NCBI GenBank assembly: GCA_013698215.1
Contig: JACCVJ010000298.1
Span: 1-5,069, forward strand
Direction of reading: 5' to 3'
DNA from: Tatlockia sp.
GTDB taxonomy: Bacteria > Cyanobacteriota > Cyanobacteriia > Cyanobacteriales > Chroococcidiopsidaceae
DNA: 5,069 bases
Within the stretch, counting starts at the first letter, position 1. Every line of letters starts with the position of its first letter. A model generated the notes under the pieces. The model saw nothing but the letters and a program-made list of their open reading frames with translations, made no database searches and had not been told where the DNA came from. The translations under genes and the position numbers were made by a program. Of this stretch, positions 1 through 5,069 are shown piece after piece.

Positions 1-1187
1 TTAAGGTCTTCTAAATTCATCTGCGCTTGGACTAAATAAGTTTGCTCATCCAAGCGTTCGATCATCAGTTCCTCAGCGCTTCCTGGCTCCCCAGTATCGC
101 CAATAATTTCCGCTACCAAGTCTTTGATAGTTGCTAAACCAACAATACCGCCAAACTCGTCTACGATCATCACCATCGATAAATGACTTCGCTGCATTAT
201 GGGCAATAGTTCGCTTAATGGCGTATGTTCGGGTACAAACCTAACTGGACGCACCCACGATTTTAATGGTGTTTCTAGCGCTATCCCAGTAACTAAAGGT
301 GTTGCCAATTCCTTGAACTCAATAATTCCGCAGACATCATCTAAAGATTTGCCCACTACAGGATAGCGAGAATGTCCAGTAGCTGTGACTACTTCCAACA
401 ACGACTCAAAGGTTCCGTTAATTGGCAAAGATACCATGTGATTGCGTTGAATCATTACTTCTGAAGCGGTGACATCGCCAAACTCAAATACATTATTTAG
501 TAATTCTCTTGCTCTAGCTTTTAAGCCTGTAGATTCGCGCTCGGTAGCAATAATTAGCTGCAATTCTTGCGGCGATACAGGGGTTCTCCAGCCTTGTCCA
601 CTATAGTTAATTCCCCCTAAGCGCAACAGCCAACGAGTAGAATGATTGATTACCCAAATTAAGGGATTAAATAAACGCGCGATCGCTTTTACTGGAGGAG
701 CCAAAAATCTCGATAACTCCTCTGGATAAAGCAATGCTACCGATTTGGGACACAATTCGCCTAAAACTATTTGCAAATAAGCAACTAATATAAAAGCGCT
801 GGGAACAGATATCGAATGAACGATTAAGTTCCGCAACCCTCGCTCTATGGGCAAGTTTTCAATTCCTGAAGCTACCAAAATTCCCATTGTGCTTTCGCCA
901 ATCCATCCCAAAGCAAGGCTCGAAAGCGTAATCCCTAACTGGGTAGTCGATAATAAGCGATCAATACTTTTTTGTAGAGTTTGCACCGCAAAAGCTTCCA
1001 CGTCTCCAGCTTCTACCAATTGATGAATACGCGATCGCCTCACGGTAACTAAGGAAAATTCGGCAGCCACAAAAAACGCATTGATAGCAATCAATACCAG
1101 CACTGACAGTAATCTCAGCCAAATATCTGCCTGGGTGAGTGGAGCAAAGCCATTCAGCGCCAAAATATTGAAAACAAAGGCAAACAT
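1..1187 (-). CDS. CNNM/CBS-domain membrane transporter (CorC/HlyC 'hemolysin' family), C-terminus outside window
   Basis: Reading the minus strand from the ATG at 1187 gives 395 codons without a stop, running off the left edge. Family members are usually about 430-460 residues, so roughly the last 40-60 are missing. Residues 20-200 form the CNNM (DUF21) membrane domain, with the conserved NAFFVAAEFSLV near residue 36, TQLGITLSSLALG near 83 and VLGELCPKS near 143. Two CBS domains follow at about 240-300 and 311-363, the second ending MVDEFGG-like (IVDEFGGIVGLATIKDL). The start of the CorC_HlyC domain (GSAEELMIERLDE) is at about 370. CNNM/CorC proteins act in the cytoplasmic membrane as Mg2+ or other divalent-cation transport or efflux proteins, and the CBS pair binds adenine nucleotides; the cation here is not determinable. 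In-frame TAA at 1197-1199 leaves ATG 1187 as the natural start. No clear Shine-Dalgarno is seen. It is transcribed divergently from the P-loop gene. Confidence 0.93.
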   Translation of the reverse strand, partial: MFAFVFNILALNGFAPLTQADIWLRLLSVLVLIAINAFFVAAEFSLVTVRRSRIHQLVEAGDVEAFAVQTLQKSIDRLLSTTQLGITLSSLALGWIGESTMGILVASGIENLPIERGLRNLIVHSISVPSAFILVAYLQIVLGELCPKSVALLYPEELSRFLAPPVKAIARLFNPLIWVINHSTRWLLRLGGINYSGQGWRTPVSPQELQLIIATERESTGLKARARELLNNVFEFGDVTASEVMIQRNHMVSLPINGTFESLLEVVTATGHSRYPVVGKSLDDVCGIIEFKELATPLVTGIALETPLKSWVRPVRFVPEHTPLSELLPIMQRSHLSMVMIVDEFGGIVGLATIKDLVAEIIGDTGEPGSAEELMIERLDEQTYLVQAQMNLEDL

Positions 1188-1223
1188 CAGCAGGTTTTAG
1201 GAGGTAAAAGGCAGAAATTAGTA

Positions 1224-1250
1224 TTTATATACTGCGATCGCCCTTTTCAA
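1224..1250 (-). promoter_or_regulatory. Candidate sigma70-type promoter for the CNNM/CBS gene
   Basis: On the minus strand a -35-like TTGAAA (1250-1245) is followed after 15 bases by a -10-like TATAAA (1229-1224). A HIP1 octamer (1234-1241) fills most of the spacer. Transcription would begin near 1216, giving a leader of about 30 nt before the ATG at 1187. The 15-base spacing is short for a typical promoter, so this is a motif-based inference only. Confidence 0.33.
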
Positions 1251-1346
1251 TTTTTAATTTACATTATATCTGCCTACTCATTTTTGGTTAGTGGAGTAAA
1301 TTGTCAGTTGTTAAGATAAAAACCTGACGCAACCCCAAAACGATCA

Positions 1347-2480
1347 ATGACAAGAAACGGTATCGGTATTCGCACAGCGCAACTACGAACCCATCGGGTT
1401 GTAGGTCAAATTCACGTTTACGATGGTGCAGGCAAAGGCAAGTCTCAAGCGGCTTTAGGGGTAGTTTTACGCTCTATTGGTTTAGGGATTAATAGTAATA
1501 TTGCTACCCGCGTTTTGCTTTTGCAATTCCTCAAAGGCTCCGAACGTGCCTATGATGAAGATGGCGCAATTGAAGCTCTGCAAAGAGGTTTTCCCCATTT
1601 AATCGATCAAGTCCGCACAGGTAGAGCCGAATTTTTTAACAAAGAGCAAATTACTCGTTTCGACCGCCAAGAGGCAATTCGCGGTTGGGATGTGGCTAAA
1701 GGTGCGATCGCCAGTGGTTTATATTCAGTAGTAGTTTTAGATGAACTCAACCCCATGCTCGATTTGGGTTTGTTGGAGGTTGAGGAAGTTGTCAAAGTTC
1801 TAAAATCAAAACCAGAGGAGTTAGAAGTTATTGCGACAGGGAGGGCTGCACCGCCGCAATTATTAGAGATTGCCGATTTGCACTCTGAAATGAAACCCCA
1901 CTACCACCCCACCGCCGCCGCCCAAGGAATTACAGGGATAGAAATCTATACTGGCGCGGGTAAAGGTAAGTCTACAAGCGCCCTAGGTAAGGCGTTACAA
2001 GCAATTGGTAAAGGTATCAGTCAAGATAAATCGCACCGCGTCTTGATTATGCAATGGCTCAAAGGTGGGACGGGATATACTGAAGATGCGGCGATCGCAG
2101 CTTTAAGACAAAGTTACCCTGATTTAGTCGATCATCAACGCTGCGGACAAGATGCGATCGTGTGGCGGGGACAGCAAAAAGAGCTTGATTATGTAGAAGC
2201 GGAAAGAGGTTGGGAAATTGCTAGAGCCGCGATCGCATCTGGGTTGTATAAGACAATTATTTTAGACGAGCTTAATCCTACGGTAGACTTAGAATTGCTC
2301 GATCCAGCGCCAATTTTTCAATCTCTCCTCCGTAAGCCCCGGGATACGCAAATTGTCATTACTGGGCGCTGTCACAATCCCCCAGCTTACTTTGATTTAG
2401 CCGGGGTGCATTCAGAAGTATTTTGTCATAAACATTATGCTGATACTGGGGTAGAACTTAAACGCGGGGTGGATTTTTAA
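1347..2480 (+). CDS. Tandem-duplicated corrinoid adenosyltransferase-like (BtuR/CobO-type) P-loop protein
   Basis: This 377-residue protein carries two copies of a BtuR/CobO-type P-loop domain. Walker A motifs GAGKGKS lie at residues 27-33 and 203-209. DELNP (matching DELT in BtuR) lies at about 132 and 307. The late ATGR/ITGR...HSE motifs occur near 163-180 and 339-356. The copies are therefore offset by about 175 residues. Only the second copy keeps the family's C-terminal tail (GVELKRGVDF). BtuR/CobO enzymes transfer adenosyl from ATP to cob(I)alamin or cobyrinic acid diamide in the cytoplasm, and their single-domain forms are about 180-200 residues. The segment between Walker A and DEL (QxLKG...DED/TED...) differs from canonical BtuR, so adenosyltransferase activity is inferred from the fold, not shown. 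No Shine-Dalgarno precedes ATG 1347, and the 21 residues before the first beta strand are basic. The 35-residue gene starts three bases after the stop. Confidence 0.88.
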   Translation: MTRNGIGIRTAQLRTHRVVGQIHVYDGAGKGKSQAALGVVLRSIGLGINSNIATRVLLLQFLKGSERAYDEDGAIEALQRGFPHLIDQVRTGRAEFFNKEQITRFDRQEAIRGWDVAKGAIASGLYSVVVLDELNPMLDLGLLEVEEVVKVLKSKPEELEVIATGRAAPPQLLEIADLHSEMKPHYHPTAAAQGITGIEIYTGAGKGKSTSALGKALQAIGKGISQDKSHRVLIMQWLKGGTGYTEDAAIAALRQSYPDLVDHQRCGQDAIVWRGQQKELDYVEAERGWEIARAAIASGLYKTIILDELNPTVDLELLDPAPIFQSLLRKPRDTQIVITGRCHNPPAYFDLAGVHSEVFCHKHYADTGVELKRGVDF

Positions 2481-2483
2481 ACT

Positions 2484-2591
2484 ATGGAAACTAATACTTT
2501 AGACTTGATTACCGCCGGACTTGCGATCGCTATTTTTGGTGGCGGTTTGTTGATGATGTTTACCGACTTATTTACTAAAAAAAGTAAATAA
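2484..2591 (+). CDS. 35-residue single-span membrane miniprotein, function unknown
   Basis: ATG 2484 opens a 35-codon frame ending in TAA at 2589-2591, just three bases after the stop of the P-loop gene and in the same frame as it. The product has a short acidic/polar N-terminus (METNTLD) and a hydrophobic, glycine-rich stretch at residues 8-26 including GGG at 19-21. It ends in a lysine-rich tail (KKSK), which predicts one membrane helix with the C-terminus in the cytoplasm by the positive-inside rule. Codon use and an internal HIP1 octamer (2523-2530) resemble the surrounding genes. The spacing suggests translational coupling to the upstream gene. Cyanobacteria encode many such one-helix proteins as small subunits of photosynthetic or NDH complexes, but I cannot match this one to a named family. 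It is too short for many gene callers. Confidence 0.6.
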   Translation: METNTLDLITAGLAIAIFGGGLLMMFTDLFTKKSK

Positions 2592-2603
2592 TTCAGCAGA
2601 TGG

Positions 2604-2648
2604 ATGAAAAACACCCTACTGATAGTAGATGATGAAAAAAAGGTATAA
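2604..2648 (+). pseudogene. Possible remnant of a response-regulator receiver N-terminus (14 codons)
   Basis: ATG 2604 opens MKNTLLIVDDEKKV followed by TAA. A hydrophobic beta strand followed by the pair DDE is exactly how a CheY-like receiver domain begins (typically M-K-x-x-[IL]-L-[IL]-V-D-D-E). Nothing after the stop, in any of the three plus frames, continues as a receiver domain: shifting by one base around the A7 run (2635-2641) gives unrelated residues. It could be the last trace of a decayed regulator gene, or a chance match in a short A-rich spacer. No function is claimed. Confidence 0.25.
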
Positions 2649-2665
2649 ATCGTACCTGAGTTTTT
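2641..2665 (+). terminator. Weak hairpin followed by T-run between miniprotein and TIGR02587 gene
   Basis: AGGTA (2641-2645) pairs with TACCT (2653-2657) around a 7-base loop, and TTTTT follows at 2661-2665 after GAG. The stem is only five pairs and AT-rich, so it is a poor terminator by usual standards. The same stretch contains TATAAA (2644-2649), which could instead be a -10 element for the gene starting at 2669, though no matching -35 is visible. Confidence 0.18.
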
Positions 2666-2668
2666 GTC

Positions 2669-2830
2669 ATGAATCGCTCTCAAAAAGATCGCTCCATTGG
2701 GCGAAGTCTTCAAGAATATTTACGCGGGATTGTTGGGGGGGTAATGTTTAGCTTGCCCTTACTTTACACAATGGAGGTATGTGGGCGGGTTTTACCATGC
2801 ACCCTTTGCGGCTGCTACTGTACGTTTTAG
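2669..2830 (+). pseudogene. 5' fragment of a frameshifted TIGR02587/DUF2391 membrane-protein gene
   Basis: ATG 2669 opens a 53-codon frame ending at TAG 2828-2830. Its first 37 residues contain YLRGIVGG at 17-24 and LPLLYTMEV at 29-37, which is the conserved N-terminus of TIGR02587 (DUF2391) integral membrane proteins. After V37 the frame turns into cysteine-rich residues unlike the family, while the adjoining frame (from 2779) carries on with WAGF and the rest of the family sequence. An upstream in-frame TGA at 2657-2659 limits the start to ATG 2669. Joined to the main piece with one base restored, the protein would be about 284 residues, within the family's normal range as I recall it. The fragment overlaps the main piece by 52 bases in another frame. 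Confidence 0.75.
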
Positions 2831-3522
2831 CTACTTTTACTTTATTGCTAGGCTATAACCGTTACGCAGGTTTGCGGTACGATTTTACACCGCTAGAAGT
2901 AGCCGTTGATTCGGTGGAAGAAATGGGAATAGGGATAGTAATTTCCGCCGTTGTGCTTTGGCTGCTGGGACAAATTACCACCGCAATGCCAGGGAGTGAA
3001 GTTGCAGGCAAAATAATTATTGAATCAATGACTGTAGCAATTGGCGTTTCTGTGGGAACGGCTCAGTTAGGCGGTAGTAACGATGATGACGATACTGGAA
3101 CCCAGGAATCAATGCCATTTTTAAGCGAAGATAGCGACTTAATGGGACAACTTGCGATCGCTACTTGCGGAGCGGTATTATTTGCGGCAAATGTTGCACC
3201 CACTGAAGAAATTATCCTGATTGCTACTCAAAATACAGCTTTAAAATTGGTAGGAATCGCAATACTATCAATGGTTTTCGGTTCGCTAATATTGTTTTAC
3301 AGTGATTTTAGCGGTTCCCAGCGCTTTAGTAAAAGTAGAGGCGTAAAAACGATATTTGGTGGCGCGATCGTTACTTATGCGATCGCTCTAATGGTTTCGG
3401 CGGCGATTTTGTGGATATTTGGGCGCTTTGATCGTACAGATGCGATCGTTTGCTTATCAGAAACCGTAGTATTAGGACTTTCGGCTAATTTAGGCGCTTC
3501 GGCGGGGCGGCTGCTACTATAA
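2779..3522 (+). CDS. TIGR02587/DUF2391 family integral membrane protein, main piece of a gene broken by a frameshift
   Basis: This 247-residue frame is the bulk of a multi-pass membrane protein. Hydrophobic segments lie at about residues 10-28, 50-66, 79-97, 124-139, 154-174, 191-214 and 225-242. The polar landmarks are NRYAG at 27-31, an acidic cluster DDDD at 102-105 in a loop, and NVAPTEE at 138-144. These match my knowledge of TIGR02587, a family of unknown function found next to TIGR02588. ATG 2779 is the first start in this frame after the break but is probably not the native one: it lacks the conserved N-terminal 37 residues and the first helix, which are encoded in another frame from 2669. 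No Shine-Dalgarno suited to it stands out. The stop overlaps the next start (TAATG), so the two are co-translated. Whether the cell makes a working protein depends on whether the break is real or a sequence error. Confidence 0.85.
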   Translation: MWAGFTMHPLRLLLYVLATFTLLLGYNRYAGLRYDFTPLEVAVDSVEEMGIGIVISAVVLWLLGQITTAMPGSEVAGKIIIESMTVAIGVSVGTAQLGGSNDDDDTGTQESMPFLSEDSDLMGQLAIATCGAVLFAANVAPTEEIILIATQNTALKLVGIAILSMVFGSLILFYSDFSGSQRFSKSRGVKTIFGGAIVTYAIALMVSAAILWIFGRFDRTDAIVCLSETVVLGLSANLGASAGRLLL

Positions 3523-3905
3523 TGAAATTACAAAAAAATTGGTTAGAATGGCTAGTTTTTGCTGTAAGTTTTGTCCTCGTACTCTGTACGTTGGGTTATT
3601 TAGTCTACGACGGTGCAACGTCTGCTAAAACCCCCGCCAATATTGAATTAGAACTAGGCAAACAGCAAAGTCAAGCAAGTCGGTTTATAGTTCCTGTCTT
3701 GGTCACAAATAGCGGTGATACTACTGCCGAAACTGTACAAATTGAAGTAACACTCGAAAATTCTGGTAAAGAGCAAGAAAGCGCTCAATTAGAAATTGGT
3801 TTTCTTCCTCGCCACTCCAAGCGCGAAGGTTGGGTTACGTTTCAAACCGATCCGCGTACCGTACAGGAGACAAAGGCGCGAGTATTGGGATTTGAGCAAC
3901 CTTAA
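3522..3905 (+). CDS. TIGR02588-type single-span membrane protein with extracytoplasmic beta domain
   Basis: The 127-residue product begins with a short basic/aromatic tail (MKLQKNWLEW) and a single hydrophobic helix at about residues 10-30, probably an uncleaved anchor. A region rich in alternating hydrophobic residues follows at 39-125. It includes FIVPVLVTNSGDTTAETVQI (residues 55-74), typical of an immunoglobulin-like or CARDB-like beta sandwich exposed outside the cytoplasmic membrane. Position directly after a TIGR02587 gene, with a one-base TAATG overlap, together with size and topology fits TIGR02588, the conserved partner family of unknown function. The overlap indicates coupled translation and suggests the two proteins form a membrane complex; that is inference. 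The family name rests on context plus recollection rather than a search. Confidence 0.78.
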   Translation: MKLQKNWLEWLVFAVSFVLVLCTLGYLVYDGATSAKTPANIELELGKQQSQASRFIVPVLVTNSGDTTAETVQIEVTLENSGKEQESAQLEIGFLPRHSKREGWVTFQTDPRTVQETKARVLGFEQP

Positions 3906-3933
3906 TTGACATCATTAATAATGTAAATATCAA
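3906..3933 (+). promoter_or_regulatory. Candidate promoter upstream of the exported glycine-zipper gene
   Basis: A perfect -35 consensus TTGACA lies at 3906-3911, and TATCAA at 3928-3933 follows after 16 bases. An inverted repeat ATCATT (3911-3916)/AATGAT (3937-3942) spans it and could be an operator. A second -10-like TATAAA sits at 3942-3947 without a good -35. The leader to ATG 4024 would be about 80 nt. Motif-level evidence only. Confidence 0.35.
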
Positions 3934-4013
3934 GGAAATGATATAAATAGGAACCTTTTATCAAGCGAAATGTCTGATTAAATATCACGCAAGAAAACAG
4001 TTTATTTAAGAAA

Positions 4014-4018
4014 GAAGG
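4014..4018 (+). promoter_or_regulatory. Shine-Dalgarno site for the gene at 4024
   Basis: GAAGG lies five bases upstream of ATG 4024 within a purine-rich stretch. It is the clearest ribosome binding site in the window and supports this start over internal ones. Confidence 0.55.
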
Positions 4019-4023
4019 TATTT

Positions 4024-4680
4024 ATGGCTAATTGGAAACCTGGAACCGCCGCGCTCATGGCTTTAGCAATTATGACTGGTACAAGCGCGCCAATATTTAC
4101 CAGTGCGTCAGCTTCGGCTCAACTTTTCCCATCGTCGTCAAGAAGTACCACAAGTACCACAAATACCCAAATTACTATTCCTTCGGGGACAACTATTCCC
4201 GTGCGCTACAGCAAAGCCGAGAAAATTGTTGTTAGTCCTAAAGAAACTATGGCAGTAACTTTGACGGTAGCCAGCAATATTATTAATAGAAGCGGTACTA
4301 TATTGATTCCCGCCGGAAGTACCATTGAAGGCGAACTGCAACCTGCTAGCAATGGTTCGCAATTTGTAGCTAGAACATTAATTACAAATAACCGCCGCCA
4401 GTCCATTGATGCTACATCTCAAGTAATTAGCCAAACTAGCGTCAATCGTTCTTCTAAAGTAGGGAATATATTAAAAGGTGCAGCCGTAGGTGCAGCAGCT
4501 TCCGCCGCTTTAGGTGCTTTGACAGGCGATCGCGCTATTGCTACCGAAGAAATATTGTTAGGTACAGGAGCGGGTGCATTGGGTGGAGTATTACTAGGCA
4601 ACAAAAAAGCTGATGTAGTAGTGATTGAAACTGATACAGATTTAGCTTTAACCTTGCGTTCTAATTTGGCATTGCTATAA
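4024..4680 (+). CDS. Exported protein with VirB10/TrbI-like beta segment and C-terminal glycine zipper
   Basis: The 218-residue product starts with a Sec-type signal peptide: Lys5, a hydrophobic core at about 8-19, and a likely signal peptidase I site after ASA at 30-32. A serine/threonine-rich linker follows at 37-48. Residues 50-135 are beta-rich with two paired motifs, IPSGTTIPVRY (52-62) and IPAGSTIEGEL (95-105). The order 'G-T-x-I-P ... I-P-x-G-S-x-I-x-G' recalls the C-terminal barrel of VirB10/TrbI secretion proteins, but the whole is far shorter and no secretion genes are nearby. Residues 147-192 are a glycine/alanine zipper (GAAVGAAASAALGALTG, then GTGAGALGG) able to enter or span a membrane, broken by the polar DRAIATEE (169-176). 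The last residues form a beta strand (DTDLALTLRSNLAL). Likely location is the periplasm or outer membrane. Function unknown. The DUF924 gene starts two bases after the stop, suggesting an operon. Confidence 0.8.
   Translation: MANWKPGTAALMALAIMTGTSAPIFTSASASAQLFPSSSRSTTSTTNTQITIPSGTTIPVRYSKAEKIVVSPKETMAVTLTVASNIINRSGTILIPAGSTIEGELQPASNGSQFVARTLITNNRRQSIDATSQVISQTSVNRSSKVGNILKGAAVGAAASAALGALTGDRAIATEEILLGTGAGALGGVLLGNKKADVVVIETDTDLALTLRSNLALL
4143..4166 (+). repeat. 9-bp tandem repeat inside the S/T linker
   Basis: AAGTACCAC occurs twice exactly (4143-4151 and 4152-4160), followed by an imperfect partial third copy. It encodes the Ser-Thr-Thr repeat of the linker after the signal peptide, and the unit length preserves the frame, so copy-number change would only lengthen or shorten the linker. 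Confidence 0.7.
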
Positions 4681-4682
4681 GC

Positions 4683-5069
4683 ATGGCACGAGTAGAGAAG
4701 ATTTTGGACTTCTGGTTTGGTAGTCCTAAATCGCTAGATTACGGAAAAGAGCGATCGTTTTGGTTCACTAAAAAACCAGAATTTGACCGAGAGTTAGGCG
4801 ATTTCTTTCTATTAGACTACGAACAAGCCGCCGGAGGTGAATTAGACTACTTACAAGATTCACCTCTTGGTTGTTTGACGCTGGTTTTGTTATTAGATCA
4901 GTTTGGGCGCAATATGTTTCGCGGTACGCCTAAAAGCTTTGCCACCGATGCTAAAGCGCTGTCTGTTGCTCGGAATGCGGTATATAGAGAATGCGATCGC
5001 GCTCTATTACCGGTACAGCGCTGGTTTATTTACTTACCCTTTGAGCATAGCGAAAACCTTGCCGATCAA
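4683..5069 (+). CDS. DUF924 family protein, 3' end outside window
   Basis: ATG 4683 opens 129 codons that run off the right edge. The sequence matches the DUF924 (PF06041) family closely, with ILDFWFG at residues 7-13, WF at 27-28, the GELD near 52, the hallmark LLLDQFGRNMFRGTP at about 69-83, and PFEHSENLADQ at the very end of the window. Family members are about 180-200 residues, so roughly one third is missing. They are soluble, all-helical, TPR-like proteins of unknown function. The start is two bases after the stop of the exported-protein gene, so translation is probably coupled. No signal peptide is visible, so it should be cytoplasmic, unlike its neighbour. Confidence 0.93.
   Translation, partial: MARVEKILDFWFGSPKSLDYGKERSFWFTKKPEFDRELGDFFLLDYEQAAGGELDYLQDSPLGCLTLVLLLDQFGRNMFRGTPKSFATDAKALSVARNAVYRECDRALLPVQRWFIYLPFEHSENLADQ

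Noticed and set aside
1199..1207. Perfect AGGAGGTAA on the plus strand between the divergent genes
   Set aside because: No ATG, GTG or TTG lies at a usable distance downstream, so it serves no visible gene. On the minus strand it is the reverse complement, which cannot act as a ribosome binding site for the CNNM gene.
1303..1328. Inverted repeat GTCAG/CTGAC and TAAGAT (1312-1317) as promoter/operator for the P-loop gene
   Set aside because: Arms are only five bases and 16 bases apart, and no -35 sits at an acceptable distance from TAAGAT. Too weak to annotate.
1607..1795. 62-codon minus-strand frame inside the P-loop gene
   Set aside because: Its serine/threonine/lysine-rich product is simply the antisense of the conserved first P-loop domain.
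2477..2713. 78-codon minus-strand frame across the miniprotein and the TIGR02587 start
   Set aside because: It is antisense to two better-supported plus-strand frames, shows no recognisable domain, and has low-complexity composition.
2735..2741. G7 run in the 5' part of the TIGR02587 gene as the frameshift or phase-variation site
   Set aside because: A -1 slip gives TAG within a few codons and a +1 slip gives TAA at once, and the family sequence (VMFSLPLLYTMEV) continues correctly in the original frame past the run. The break lies later, near 2780.
4032..4604. Several 61-74-codon frames on both strands inside the exported-protein gene
   Set aside because: All lie within the signal-peptide-bearing 218-residue gene, which has the Shine-Dalgarno and motif support. 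None has an independent start signal or family resemblance.

Overview
The window looks like cyanobacterial chromosome. The octamer GCGATCGC (HIP1) occurs at least 11 times in about 5 kb, inside genes and once between genes. Several encoded families are ones I associate with cyanobacteria: a tandem corrinoid-adenosyltransferase-like protein and the TIGR02587 (DUF2391)/TIGR02588 pair. There is no rRNA, tRNA, CRISPR array, transposase or attachment site that I can see, so this reads as ordinary core or near-core chromosome.

Layout. On the minus strand, positions 1-1187 hold most of a CNNM/CBS (CorC/HlyC-like) membrane transporter whose C-terminus lies outside the window. A 159-bp divergent intergenic region (1188-1346) holds a plausible promoter for it. 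Everything after that is on the plus strand. First comes a 377-residue protein built of two BtuR/CobO-type P-loop domains in tandem (1347-2480). Three bases later there is a 35-residue single-span membrane miniprotein (2484-2591). A 77-bp gap then contains a 14-codon frame resembling the first residues of a response-regulator receiver domain. Next is a TIGR02587/DUF2391 integral membrane protein whose frame is broken near 2780: the 5' piece is 2669-2830 and the main piece 2779-3522. It overlaps by one base its usual partner, a TIGR02588-type single-span protein (3522-3905). After a 118-bp gap with promoter-like elements and a Shine-Dalgarno site comes an exported 218-residue protein with a VirB10/TrbI-like beta segment and a glycine zipper (4024-4680). 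Two bases later starts a DUF924 protein that runs off the right edge (4683-5069).

How the genes work together. Spacing suggests three plus-strand units: tandem P-loop protein plus miniprotein; TIGR02587 plus TIGR02588; exported protein plus DUF924 protein. The strongest functional statements are the cation transport/CBS assignment for the first gene and the corrinoid-adenosyltransferase-like fold for the second. The TIGR02587/TIGR02588 pair, the miniprotein, the exported glycine-zipper protein and the DUF924 protein have no function that can be fixed from sequence. The most notable observations are the single-base break in the TIGR02587 gene, which restoring one G would repair to a full-length family member, and two very short frames in 2484-2648 that a length-filtered gene caller would miss.
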